DNA from: an uncultured Methylocystaceae bacterium
Lineage (GTDB): Bacteria > Pseudomonadota > Alphaproteobacteria > Rhizobiales > Beijerinckiaceae
DNA length: 64,000 nt
Assembly (NCBI GenBank): GCA_903870245.1
Contig: CAIQCB010000057.1
Coordinates: 270,760-334,759 of the forward strand
Direction of reading: 5' to 3'
Under the pieces are notes generated by a model. That model ran no database searches. It saw only the letters and a program-made list of their open reading frames with translations, and was not told where the DNA came from. The number at the start of each line of letters is the position of its first letter. The first letter of the stretch is position 1. Shown here piece by piece: positions 55,862-64,000 of this stretch. The translations under genes were made by a program, and so were the position numbers.

Positions 55862-57076
55862 ATGGACGAACATTTGCGGCAGATCGTCGCCGTTTTGGCG
55901 GTGGCGATGATCGTAGCGATCGCCGCCCGGCAGTTGCGATTGCCTTATACGGTCGGACTTGTGGTCGTCGGCGCGATACTGGCTGCGACGCGGCCAGGTT
56001 TCGGCATGCATCTGACCCACGACATGATTTTCGATCTCATCCTGCCGCCCTTGTTATTCGAGGCGGCGTTGAGCTTGTCCTGGCGGGAGCTGGCGCGCGA
56101 CTCGTTGCCCCTGCTCACGCTGGCCGGTCTTGGCACGGCGATTTCCGCTACGATCGTCGCGATCGCAACCATGCTGGTCCTCGATTGGCCTGCGGCTCCG
56201 GCCGTTGTTTTTGGCGCACTGATCGCCGCCACAGATCCCGTTGCGATCATCGCCATGTTCAAGGACAACCGGATCAAGGGCCGCCTGCGTTTGCTGGTGG
56301 AGAGCGAGAGCCTGCTCAACGACGGCGCGGCTGCGGTTTTTTTTGTCATGGCGCTGGCCTGGGCGCAGGGAGCGGATACAGGGCATGGTGCCTTTCAAAT
56401 TCTCGCGACTCTTGGGCGGATCGTCTTCGGCGGAGTCGTTGTCGGGGCGCTGTGCGGGGGGGCGGCGATACTTGTCGCGCTGCGAACAAGCGAACATCTC
56501 ATCGAGGCGGCGCTGACCACTATTGCAGCGTTTGGCTCTTTCCTGATCGCCGAACATTTTCATGTTTCCGGCGTGCTGGCGACCGTCACCGCCGGTCTGA
56601 TTATGGGCAATCTTGCGCTTCTGGGCGAAGGCGAGAGCCCTTTCCTCAGCGCCAAGGGCCGGGAGTTCGTCCACGCTTTCTGGGAGTTCGCCGCATTTGT
56701 CGCCAACTCGGTCGTGTTTCTGCTGATCGGCGTCGATGTCGAGACCATGCCCTTCACCGTCTATGGTTTGAGCATGTTGGCGGTGGTGATCGCGATCGTT
56801 CTGCTCGCCCGCGCCCTCACGGTTTACCCTCTGAGCGCCCTGTTCTTGCCCACCCGTTGGCGGATATCGGCCGGTGAGCAGCATGTTTTGTGGTGGGGCG
56901 GCTTGCGCGGGGCCCTGGCCCTGGCTCTGGCGCTGTCCTTGCCGGAAAGTCTCGCGTTGCGCGATGAGGTCGTCGTGGCGACCTTCGCGGTCGTCGCCTT
57001 TTCCATCGTCGTACAGGGCCTGACTATGCCTCTGCTGCTGCGAGCCCTGGGTTTTATGCCCGGGGATAGCGCCTGA
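55862..57076 (+). CDS. Sodium/proton antiporter, CPA1 (NhaP-like) family
   Basis: A 404-residue membrane protein with about 12 helices. Diagnostic motifs are FDLILPPLLFEAAL (about 57-70), ATDPVAI (about 121-127) and ESESLLNDGAA (about 142-152), which carry the cation-site Asp and Asn-Asp. It would exchange Na+ or K+ for protons. There is no soluble C-terminal domain. GAAGAG precedes the ATG. Alone in its transcription unit. Confidence 0.93.
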   Translation: MDEHLRQIVAVLAVAMIVAIAARQLRLPYTVGLVVVGAILAATRPGFGMHLTHDMIFDLILPPLLFEAALSLSWRELARDSLPLLTLAGLGTAISATIVAIATMLVLDWPAAPAVVFGALIAATDPVAIIAMFKDNRIKGRLRLLVESESLLNDGAAAVFFVMALAWAQGADTGHGAFQILATLGRIVFGGVVVGALCGGAAILVALRTSEHLIEAALTTIAAFGSFLIAEHFHVSGVLATVTAGLIMGNLALLGEGESPFLSAKGREFVHAFWEFAAFVANSVVFLLIGVDVETMPFTVYGLSMLAVVIAIVLLARALTVYPLSALFLPTRWRISAGEQHVLWWGGLRGALALALALSLPESLALRDEVVVATFAVVAFSIVVQGLTMPLLLRALGFMPGDSA

Positions 57077-57250
57077 GCCCAGGCTTTCCGATGATGTTCC
57101 TATATTGTTCGAATAGCCTTTCTGGCCGTTTGGACAGGGCTAGAAGACCTTGTGATCAAAAAGTCACAGCAGCGCGGTTTTTCCCGATCCCGGTTCTCGC
57201 CGGCCGCGTCGCTTGCTATTTCTTTCCCGGTCAGTGATCGGGAGTTGGCG

Positions 57251-58798
57251 TTGAATAAATATGTCCTGAGCGCCGCGCTTGCGCTGCTGTTCACTCCAGT
57301 CCGCGCCGCTGATCTGTCGGCTCCTGAGGAGACGCAGGCGCAACAGGCGAAACCACTGCCGCGCTGGACCGGCTTTTACCTCGGCTTCACCCGAGGCTTT
57401 GGCGGCGGCGTTCTGGACAGCGGCCTTGGCCTTGTTTCGCCCGCGCCCGGCGTGACCGTGACCGGCGGATCGACAAATCGCGCCAGCGGCTTTTCTGCAG
57501 GCGGCGTCGTCGGTTACAATTATCAACTGCCCAATTATTTTATTCTCGGCGCCGAGACCGATTTGCAATGGAGCGATATACGCGCCTCATCCCAATTCAC
57601 CCGTTTCTCCAGCATTCCGGGTTTCCTGGCCAATTCCGACTCCGCCGCAGGCCTGACGTGGTATGGAACGGTGCGCGGGCGGATTGGCTATTCGATTGGC
57701 CGTGTGATGCCCTATGTGACGGGCGGTCTGGTCTATGGCCAGCTTCAGACGCAGGGGACGCCGCTGCCCGGCGCCAATTCGATCTCTGTCGGTTCCGCTT
57801 CCGAAATGCGCACGGGCTGGACCATGGGCGGTGGCGCAGATATCGCCATCACCAAAAACCTTTCTGCCCGATCAGAATATCTTTACATGTCTCTTCCCAG
57901 CGTCGGCGCACAGGCCGTCGGAGCCTTGCAGCTTGGCGGCGCGCCGCTGGCCGGTTCGTTCGGCGCCTATCCCTTCGGCGTTCACACGGTGCGCGGCGGT
58001 CTTAACTATCGCTTCGCCGGCGTTGCTGACGAGGAGACCTCAGAGCAACTCCAGCCGCTGCTTAATGGAGATATTTCCGGTTTCCTGACGGCGCTGCCGG
58101 CGCGCGACTGGTCCGGCTTCTACGCTGGCGTCAACGCCGGTTACGGTGGCGACGTTCTGCGGGAATACGCAACCTTGCTCACCCCTGCTGGCCTTAAGCC
58201 GGGCGTTGGCCTCACAACCTACGCCGCCGATCGCACGGGCGGATTTGTCGGCGGCGGCCAAATTGGGTACAATTATCATCTGTCGCAGCATTTCGTTCTT
58301 GGCGTTGAGACGGATGCGCAATGGAGCGGAATCACCGCGCAAAACGAGTCCGGCGTGCTCGAAACCGGCTATGGCGGCGTCTCCAACAATAACCGCACGT
58401 CTTTGAACTGGTTTGGCACGACGCGTGCGCGTCTTGGCTTCGCCCAGCGCGAAATGCTTGCCTACATCACTGGCGGCGTTGCTTATGGCGAGATCGATCA
58501 CCGGTCTATTCAAGGCCAGGACGGCGGTTTGATCGGTAATGTCTCGTCCTATGCGCGCGCCGGGTGGGCCGCCGGGGCCGGCGCCGACTACGCCATGACC
58601 GCCGATCTGTCGCTGCGCGCGGAATATCTTTATGTCAGCCTTGCCGGCCTGTCCGGCCCGGCGTCCGGCTTTGTGGTTCCGGGCGCGCCGTTGCTGGGAC
58701 AATTCTCGACCGGGAGCGTCACCAACAATATCATGCGTGTCGGGGTTAACTGGAAGTTTGGCGGCGCCGAAGCGCCGTCGACCACGGCGGATGAATAG
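57251..58798 (+). CDS. Tandem-duplicated outer-membrane beta-barrel protein (Omp25/31-like)
   Basis: A protein of about 515 residues with a signal peptide (cleavage after VRA) and two barrel domains of similar design. The first runs from WTGFYLGFTRG to GGLNYRFAG, the second from WSGFYAGVNAGYGG to VGVNWKFGG; both share GYNYxL, LGxETDxQWS, YGTxRxRxG and RxEYLY blocks in the same order. Each half alone equals a normal Omp25/Omp31 porin-like barrel. A linker of about 30 residues joins them. I chose TTG 57251 (GGGAG six bases upstream); GTG 57152 is possible. Confidence 0.85.
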   Translation: MNKYVLSAALALLFTPVRAADLSAPEETQAQQAKPLPRWTGFYLGFTRGFGGGVLDSGLGLVSPAPGVTVTGGSTNRASGFSAGGVVGYNYQLPNYFILGAETDLQWSDIRASSQFTRFSSIPGFLANSDSAAGLTWYGTVRGRIGYSIGRVMPYVTGGLVYGQLQTQGTPLPGANSISVGSASEMRTGWTMGGGADIAITKNLSARSEYLYMSLPSVGAQAVGALQLGGAPLAGSFGAYPFGVHTVRGGLNYRFAGVADEETSEQLQPLLNGDISGFLTALPARDWSGFYAGVNAGYGGDVLREYATLLTPAGLKPGVGLTTYAADRTGGFVGGGQIGYNYHLSQHFVLGVETDAQWSGITAQNESGVLETGYGGVSNNNRTSLNWFGTTRARLGFAQREMLAYITGGVAYGEIDHRSIQGQDGGLIGNVSSYARAGWAAGAGADYAMTADLSLRAEYLYVSLAGLSGPASGFVVPGAPLLGQFSTGSVTNNIMRVGVNWKFGGAEAPSTTADE

Positions 58799-58850
58799 AA
58801 GAGGCTCGCGTATTGCCGCCGCCGGGGAAGATTAACGGGAGCAACGACAC

Positions 58851-59756
58851 ATGAGCGGCGCGCCGGCTTTTGCCGCGCATTCCACATTTCTCGCCACCGC
58901 CAACGCGGACCGTTCGGCGTCAGTGTGCGTCGCCGGAGCGCCCCACGACCTCGGCGTCAGCAATCGTCCCGGCGCGCGCTTTGGGCCGCAAGCGATCCGC
59001 GCCGCCAGCCGGATGCTGATCGACGGCGCGCACCCGACATTTCATGTAGACACAGCGCGTTTGCCCGTCGCCGATGTCGGCAATTTCGAGATCGCGCTCG
59101 GGGACATTGCCAAAAGCTACGATCTCATCGAGCGTCAAGCCTCGGAGTTTTTGCATCTTGTGACGCTTGGGGGCGATCATGGCGTCACCCTGCCGCTGTT
59201 ACGCGCGGTGGCGAATGCGCATGGCCCGGTCGGGCTTGTGCATTTCGACGCGCATGTCGACACCTGGCCAGAGACTTCGGGGCAAATCTACGGCCATGGT
59301 TCGGTGTTTTACCGCGCCATCCAGGAAGGACTGGTCGATCCGACGCGTATGATCCAGATTGGCATTCGTTCGCCGGTCGAGCGAGAGGTTGTCGAGTGGA
59401 CGCTCGGAGCGGGCGTCACCATTCTCTCCGCGCAGGATGTTCACGCCATGTCCATGGCCGAGGTCGCCGAGCGCATCCACGCGGTCGTCGGTCTTCAGCC
59501 CGCCTATCTGACCTTCGACATCGATGCCCTCGATCCCGCTTTCGCGCCCGGCACCGGCACGCCGGAAATTGGCGGGCTGGCGACCTGGCAGGCGCAGGCG
59601 ATTATACGACGGCTTGGCTCCATCGACTTCGTTGGCATGGATTTGGTGGAAGTGGCGCCCGCCTACGATTCGGCGGAGATCACGGCCCTCGCCGGGGCAA
59701 CGCTCGTGTGGGAATATTTGTGCATGCGCGAGGCGACGCATCAGGCGCGCCTCTAG
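58851..59756 (+). CDS. Ureohydrolase (agmatinase/arginase family)
   Basis: A 301-residue dinuclear manganese enzyme. Metal ligands lie in GGDHG, HFDAHVDT and DIDALDPAFAPGTGTPE, all intact. The order matches SpeB-type agmatinase, but guanidinobutyrase or arginase are equally possible from the sequence. GGGAG precedes the ATG. It follows the duplicated outer-membrane gene and converges with a YdcH-type gene. Confidence 0.92.
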   Translation: MSGAPAFAAHSTFLATANADRSASVCVAGAPHDLGVSNRPGARFGPQAIRAASRMLIDGAHPTFHVDTARLPVADVGNFEIALGDIAKSYDLIERQASEFLHLVTLGGDHGVTLPLLRAVANAHGPVGLVHFDAHVDTWPETSGQIYGHGSVFYRAIQEGLVDPTRMIQIGIRSPVEREVVEWTLGAGVTILSAQDVHAMSMAEVAERIHAVVGLQPAYLTFDIDALDPAFAPGTGTPEIGGLATWQAQAIIRRLGSIDFVGMDLVEVAPAYDSAEITALAGATLVWEYLCMREATHQARL

Positions 59757-59759
59757 GAT

Positions 59760-59984
59760 TTAGGCAATTATATCTGGGGTGAGTTGATCCTCGATATAAA
59801 CGATCCGGTCCCGCAGCATCAGTTTGCGCTTTTTCAGCCGACCGATTTGCAATTGATCGATGGCGCCGACCGCTACGAGCGCCGTAATAGCGGCTTCGAG
59901 GTCGTGATGTTCGAGCCTGAGGCGCTCAAGTTCGGCCAGAAGCGCCGTCGTATCCGCGTCTTCGGGATTGTCGTTGGTGATCAT
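59760..59984 (-). CDS. YdcH family (DUF465) protein
   Basis: A 74-residue helical hairpin protein. The sequence LLAELERLRLEHHDLEAAI is followed by a second helix ending in the family's basic IGRLKKRKLMLRDRI. DUF465 proteins are small cytoplasmic coiled coils of unknown role. A second member lies 1.6 kb away at 61579-61758, with selO between them on the same strand. Confidence 0.85.
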   Translation of the reverse strand: MITNDNPEDADTTALLAELERLRLEHHDLEAAITALVAVGAIDQLQIGRLKKRKLMLRDRIVYIEDQLTPDIIA

Positions 59985-60011
59985 TGGTGTCCGCCCGCGC
60001 CGTAAAATTTA

Positions 60012-61460
60012 TTACGTCTCGTGCGCAGCCTGTTCAAGAGCGGAGCTCGCGTAAGCTTCGCGCATTTCGCCGATAAGAGCGATTTTTTTCTCAAGCGGCG
60101 TCCAGTCATCGCGTTCAGCGATCGGCGCCCAGAGCGCCTCGACCTCGTCAATCAGCATGGCGCAGGGCGCCTCGCGCAGGAAATAGGGATGATCGAGGTG
60201 GGCGTTCGCCGATGTTTCATGCTCGGCCAGCGCGGCGCGCAGTGGCGCAAAGGACTCCGACCGGTAATGATCGGCGACGGGACTGGCTTGCGCGCGCTCT
60301 GCGCTGGCCAGTCCACCGCGCCAATCGAAGAAAAATTGTTCGAATGGCGCGCGGCTATTGAGCAGAAAATCGACGACCGCCGAAGCGAGGCGGGCATCGG
60401 CCGCTTCGCCAGCGGTTTTGATCCCCAGCCGTCGCAAGAGCGCGTCGCGAAAGGCGAAGCGTATCCGCAATGGAAACGCGTCGATGATGGCCCGCGCCGC
60501 ATCTTGTCCGGTCAGATGCAGAAGACACTCCGCCAGCCGGGCCAGATTCCAGGCCAGCGCGGAGGGCTGGCGACCAAAGGCGTAAAGTCCGCTGGTGTCG
60601 AAATAGGCGGCTGTGAACAGCGGATCGTAAACGGGCGCAAAACGCCAGGGCCCGTAATCGAAACTCTCGCCAGTGATGTTGATGTTGTCGGAATTCAGCA
60701 CGCCATGGACAAAGCCGGCGGCCATGTAGCTGGCCCCGAGAATAGCGATGCGATTGGCGACTTCGTCGAGAAACAGCGTCGCGCGCTGCTCGGTCGGCGC
60801 GTCGCGCAAGTGCGGATAATAATGATCGCAGGCGTGATTGAGCAACCGTTCGATAGCTTTGGCGTCATCATGATATGACAAACGCTGAAAGGTCCCGATG
60901 CGAATATGCGAATGGGACAGCCGCACCAACACGCTGGCGCGGGTCGGAGAGGGTTCGTCGCCCCGCTCAAGCGACTCGCCGGTTTCGATCAGGCTAAAGC
61001 TTTTCGAAGTGTCGACGCCGAGCGCCTCCAGCATTTCGGTGGCGAGAATTTCCCGCACCCCGCCCTTGAGCGTAAGACGTCCGTCGCCACGACGCGACCA
61101 CGGCGTCTGGCCGCTGCCCTTCGTCCCGAGATCAAGCAGGCGGCCATCGACCGAGTCGCGTAGCTGTGCGAACAGAAACCCGCGTCCGTCTCCGAGATCG
61201 GGATTATAGGTCTGGAATTGATGGCCATGGTAGCGCAATGCCAGCGGCCGCCGCTGGGCGCCGGGCAGGGGGACAAATCGCCCGAAATGGTCGATCCACT
61301 CCACATCGGCCAGGCCATCGAGGCCAACGCGCGCCGCCTGTCTCTGGTTGCGAAAACGCAAAATATGCTTGGGAAATTCTGCGGACGGGACTGGATCGTA
61401 AAAGGCCGCGCCGAGGGATTCGTGCAGCGTCTCGGGACGATAGCGAGGGGTTGGCGGCAT
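60012..61460 (-). CDS. selO: Protein adenylyltransferase SelO (YdiU)
   Basis: A pseudokinase-like enzyme that transfers AMP to protein Ser/Thr/Tyr and takes part in redox stress response. From the ATG at 61460 it has 482 residues. RYHGHQFQTYNPDLGDGR, LDLGTKGSGQTPWSR, HGVLNSDNINITG and DYGPWRFAPVYDP are the SelO blocks. The C-terminus has no Cys, unlike forms with the redox-active C-terminal motif. AAGG precedes the ATG. It lies between two DUF465 genes. Confidence 0.93.
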   Translation of the reverse strand: MPPTPRYRPETLHESLGAAFYDPVPSAEFPKHILRFRNQRQAARVGLDGLADVEWIDHFGRFVPLPGAQRRPLALRYHGHQFQTYNPDLGDGRGFLFAQLRDSVDGRLLDLGTKGSGQTPWSRRGDGRLTLKGGVREILATEMLEALGVDTSKSFSLIETGESLERGDEPSPTRASVLVRLSHSHIRIGTFQRLSYHDDAKAIERLLNHACDHYYPHLRDAPTEQRATLFLDEVANRIAILGASYMAAGFVHGVLNSDNINITGESFDYGPWRFAPVYDPLFTAAYFDTSGLYAFGRQPSALAWNLARLAECLLHLTGQDAARAIIDAFPLRIRFAFRDALLRRLGIKTAGEAADARLASAVVDFLLNSRAPFEQFFFDWRGGLASAERAQASPVADHYRSESFAPLRAALAEHETSANAHLDHPYFLREAPCAMLIDEVEALWAPIAERDDWTPLEKKIALIGEMREAYASSALEQAAHET

Positions 61461-61578
61461 CGTGCCTTCAGCTTCCGCGAGAGGTGACCTGAACAAATAA
61501 GTAAGGCGGAGATCGCTCTCCGCCCATGTGACGTGTCGCCGGCCTTTCTCGGTCGGCCAGACAGATTGATGCGTCTTG

Positions 61579-61758
61579 CTAGTGACGCGTCTCGGATGTT
61601 TTCAGCTTCGCCAACTCATCCTTGATCTGGAGTTTTTTGCGTTTCAACTCATGCAAACGCTGATCGTCGGAGCCAGGATGCAGCAGTTCTTTCTGGATTT
61701 CCTTCTCAATCGCCTCATGACGACGCTGGAGTTCAACAATATGACCCTGTAAGGACAT
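61579..61758 (-). CDS. YdcH family (DUF465) protein
   Basis: A 59-residue helical hairpin protein; starts MSLQGHIVELQRRHEAIEKE and carries the family segment RLHELKRKKLQIKDELAKL. AAGGAGGT lies in ideal position before the ATG at 61758, so I reject the longer frame to 61818. It precedes selO on the same strand. Confidence 0.9.
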   Translation of the reverse strand: MSLQGHIVELQRRHEAIEKEIQKELLHPGSDDQRLHELKRKKLQIKDELAKLKTSETRH

Positions 61759-62012
61759 GCAGAACCTCCTTCTTTTATATAGCTCTGCGCGGGGCAGGGG
61801 GGACTCAGGATGCCACAAATCGGGGCGCCCGCAAGCAGGATTGCGCTCGATCTCGAAAGAATTCTTTTACGCCGTCGCCCGCGATGATCGGATGGACCCG
61901 GGTTTTCTGATCTATCTATCTGAAAAATTTTAATTTTATAGCCGGTGCAAGTGCCGCTTGCGCACAGGCGGTTTCGCCAGTATACCCGACCCGCTTTGGC
62001 CGAAACGGCCAT

Positions 62013-62087
<75 letters not shown>

Positions 62088-62717
62088 TTAAAATCAAAGA
62101 CTTAGAAAAAACACGCGGGCCGGCAAAAAGCCCCGGACACAGTGGGGACACAAGGGCAGGGGATTTTCTCGCCATCGCCGGCCGCTCCCGGCTAGGTGTT
62201 TATGTAAGGTCCGACGTGTTCCGGCATGCTCGAGTCGCCCCGTCTGGAGCGATGCGCTGGCGCTGGTCGAGGTCTATCAGCCATGGTCGAGGCGGGGCCG
62301 CGATCCTGCCCGGCGTGGTTGAGGTTCAGCGCTCGGGTCCGATCATGTTGATCGGCTGGGTGTTCAGGTGCTGTCGATATGCGCGCCTGAGGCCGCCTGT
62401 ATGGCTTGGCGGCTGGAAGATCATCAGCCTTTTCTATGTTACCCGTCCTAAAGTTACGAACATCTACTGCGGGACAGGCGGCAGGGTGATCGATGTCTTG
62501 ACGCCTCGATCATGAATTGAGCCGGTCCAGATCCTTCGGCAATCTCGCCGACATGACATACATCGCGCGCGCCCGGCGCCACTCTTCTGAAAATTTAAAC
62601 ATTCGATCTGCATACGGATGGCCAGTCGGCACTGTTTGAAATTAACCATAATTTGCAGACGTGGATTTAAAAAATAAGGCCTCTCGCTAAGTTGGTAATG
62701 ACTAACAGGAGGGCGAC
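62088..62717. other. Gene-poor accessory stretch after tRNA-Val
   Basis: About 630 bases without a convincing gene. Right after the tRNA comes GGACACAGTGGGGACACAAG (62136-62155), a direct repeat of GGACACA that resembles integrase-flanking remnants. The middle part looks like decayed coding DNA: protein-like stretches occur in several frames with stops. A 40-codon frame on the minus strand near 62513-62635 was not accepted. Confidence 0.4.
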
Positions 62718-62942
62718 ATGGCTAATGGTTGGGCAATCAGGGTTACGATAAATACCCATCAAGGGTCGCCTTCCAGGCAAATATTTTACGCTCACATATC
62801 CGATAAGGATACGGCTGAGGAAGCAGTTAAGAATCAAATATCCGCGACGTCGGAAATAAAATTAGAAGCTATCAAGACATTGGCGCATAAATCACTGGTC
62901 GAGGAAAAAATTGCTGAAGGCGATGTCAAGCGGTGGATGTAA
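62718..62942 (+). CDS. Small orphan protein in the accessory zone
   Basis: A 74-residue cytoplasmic protein. AGGAGGG lies at an ideal distance before the ATG, so translation is likely. It opens with a beta-strand stretch (WAIRVTINTHQGSPSRQIFY), followed by a charged helical half (EEAVKNQISATSEIKLEAIK) and ends KRWM. The codon use is AT-rich compared with the chromosome. No family recognised. Confidence 0.75.
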   Translation: MANGWAIRVTINTHQGSPSRQIFYAHISDKDTAEEAVKNQISATSEIKLEAIKTLAHKSLVEEKIAEGDVKRWM

Positions 62943-63097
62943 CAACTGACCTGCTACCCGGCAGGAAAATCAATTTGCCTTTGGCCAGGGTCGGGATGAT
63001 CGAGGCATAGCTTTTTTATCTTGCGCTGATAGTCGATGGTCGAGCGCCCGGTGATCGGGAGAGCAGCGTCCATCGGTCGGGCGCTTGCGTCCCGTGT

Positions 63098-63334
63098 TCA
63101 GAAGCGCAGTTGTCGCTGGCCAGCAAGGCGATGGCCTTTGACCAAGAGACGGCGCACGTCCGGTCTATCGATCCGCTCCAGCGTCCCTATCGGGAAACGA
63201 AAAGCGATTTTCTTCGGGCTTGGCGCTTCGTCAACGTTGGGTTTTATGAATAGAACGGGCATGTCCAAGCCTCGTTTTGATAAGGCGCTCATCACTTCAG
63301 AAGCGGTAACCTGGAAAATGATTTTTTTGGCCAT
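63098..63334 (-). CDS. Possible small hypothetical protein
   Basis: A 78-residue frame starting MAKKIIFQVTASEVMSALSK. The middle (LFIKPNVDEAPSPKKIAFRF) looks protein-like, but the ATG has no ribosome-binding site. The overlapping plus-strand frame is no better. It could be a remnant. The rest of 62943-63503 shows nothing else. Confidence 0.3.
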   Translation of the reverse strand: MAKKIIFQVTASEVMSALSKRGLDMPVLFIKPNVDEAPSPKKIAFRFPIGTLERIDRPDVRRLLVKGHRLAGQRQLRF

Positions 63335-63503
63335 TATGAAGATGGCTGGCTCTACCTTTCGTCAATCGTCGGCTCTATCAGCCTCACGCCATAAACTTAC
63401 ATAAAACCTGTAAACGTCGCAGCAGGGACAGGAACGGCTTGAGGTTCATGATCTTAAGCCCAGCTTCGATTGAAATTCCCCACTTTGAGAGGGCAAGGAG
63501 CAA

Positions 63504-63668
63504 ATGGCGAGAGTAATATTCAATGTAAATTATTTTTATCGAAGTTTTCCAGCACAAGATATAAAGCTGTTTTTTGCCGAGGCTTTAGAAAAAAATTCCA
63601 ATAAATTTTTAGTGTCATTCAACTACTCATCTATTTCTCAAAGCATGCTCCACATTTTTGCAGTTTGA
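63504..63668 (+). CDS. Very small AT-rich orphan protein (54 aa)
   Basis: An open frame of 54 codons, ATG at 63504, TGA at 63666-63668. AAGGAG ends five bases before the ATG. The product starts MARVIFNVNYFYRSFP and has a charged helix (FFAEALEKNSNKF). It is much AT-richer than the core genome. Its 3' end overlaps by 31 bases the end of a truncated gene on the other strand. No family recognised. Confidence 0.6.
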   Translation: MARVIFNVNYFYRSFPAQDIKLFFAEALEKNSNKFLVSFNYSSISQSMLHIFAV

Positions 63669-63841
63669 TATGGATTAAGCCCATGACCTGCAACCCACTT
63701 AAGGAGCTCTAAGTGAGCCGGCGCGCCTGCTCTGTAAACGCGGCTGAAATTGATTTTCTTGAAAAGATTTTTGGGAGTTTTCTCACTAAAAGCATCACGG
63801 AGAATATTAATTCTTTCGGCCGTTTCGATGGGGCCGGGTGT
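63638..63841 (-). pseudogene. 3' remnant of a gene cut off by an insertion element
   Basis: A 67-codon open stretch without start codon, bounded upstream by an in-frame stop at 63842. The translation is strongly protein-like: PGPIETAERINILRDAFSEK, then NLFKKINFSRVYRAGAPAHL and a final LNPYQTAKMWSML. There is no ATG until six residues before the end. The likely explanation is that DNA to its right, which contains an IS5-type transposase end, replaced the 5' part of the gene. No family recognised. Confidence 0.55.
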
Positions 63842-63880
63842 TTACATCACATTTAAATCGTCGTCCGTGAAGAACGCATT

Positions 63881-64000
63881 TCACGCCACGATGGGATGAT
63901 TTTCTGACCTTTCGGCTAGACGGAAGACGCCCAGCAATAAGGCGCACAAAAGCGCCAGCCATTTGAGCAGGCGCCGGAAGTTGTATCCGGCGGCGGCGAG
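63881..64000 (-). mobile_element. IS5-type transposase, C-terminal end (cut by window end)
   Basis: The frame is open from the window edge to TGA at 63881-63883, 39 codons. The translation LAAAGYNFRRLLKWLALLCA matches the C-terminal signature of IS5/ISL2-group transposases (AAAGYNxxxLLRWL). The remainder of the gene lies beyond base 64000. The left end of the element should lie between about 63842 and 63880. Confidence 0.75.

Noticed and set aside
56054..56884. A 276-codon frame antisense to the CPA1 antiporter
   Set aside because: Very basic and Gln/Arg rich, typical of the reverse strand of membrane-protein genes.
62513..62635. A 40-codon minus-strand frame ending ARLPKDLDRLNS
   Set aside because: Reads like protein, but there is only a GTG as start and no ribosome-binding site; too short to support.

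Overview
The window is a GC-rich chromosome segment from an alphaproteobacterium of the order Hyphomicrobiales (Rhizobiales). This rests on gene order (radA-cvpA-purF-SDR; DUF177 divergent from bamE with plsX-fabH; proS-lolC-lolD; tig-clpP; purE-purK), on the short alphaproteobacterial ProS, and on three copies of a ~100-bp RIME/Bru-RS-like extragenic palindromic repeat. Several copper-linked genes (SmbP-like His-rich protein, PepSY protein with a His/Cys-rich partner, PmoD/AmoD-like anchored protein, Tat-exported multicopper-oxidase-fold protein) plus a truncated haemoglobin make a Methylocystaceae/Beijerinckiaceae-type methanotroph my best guess. That is inference: no methane or methanol oxidation genes lie in the window.

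Layout. 1-6.3 kb: end of lipB, a radical SAM protein, an SmbP-like metal binder, a PepSY membrane protein and its His/Cys-rich neighbour, and a two-gene truncated haemoglobin/reductase operon. 6.4-14.4 kb: rnd, a TPR protein, a Bcp-type peroxiredoxin, a very large AsmA/YhdP-like protein, tyrS. 14.5-17.2 kb: MBOAT plus AlgX/AlgJ-like O-acetylation pair. 17.4-22.5 kb: DUF992 protein, SDR, purF, cvpA, radA. 22.5-24.5 kb: AT-richer islet with an orphan membrane protein and a hexanucleotide repeat. 24.5-31.5 kb: methyltransferase, fabH, plsX, DUF177, bamE, lytic transglycosylase, argC, HU. 31.8-38.8 kb: small protein, DUF4105, patatin, DUF4239, outer-membrane protein, ABC-F, GNAT. 39.2-42.5 kb: proS-lolC-lolD. 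42.5-44.7 kb: the PmoD-like and MCO-like pair. 44.9-49.3 kb: tRNA-Leu, tig, clpP, pccA. 49.3-53.8 kb: a small secreted protein and an antiporter/outer-membrane factor/HlyD operon. 54-61.8 kb: purK-purE, CPA1 antiporter, duplicated outer-membrane barrel, ureohydrolase, two YdcH-type proteins, selO. 62-64 kb: tRNA-Val followed by an accessory zone with small orphan genes, a decapitated gene and the end of an IS5-type transposase.

Most genes are housekeeping and in the expected families. The parts worth a second look are the copper-linked proteins (notably an MCO-fold protein that has lost the type-1 Cys and two type-3 His ligands), the efflux operon whose only inner-membrane transporter is a cation/proton antiporter, the repeat element found right after stop codons in one fixed orientation, and the tRNA-Val accessory zone.
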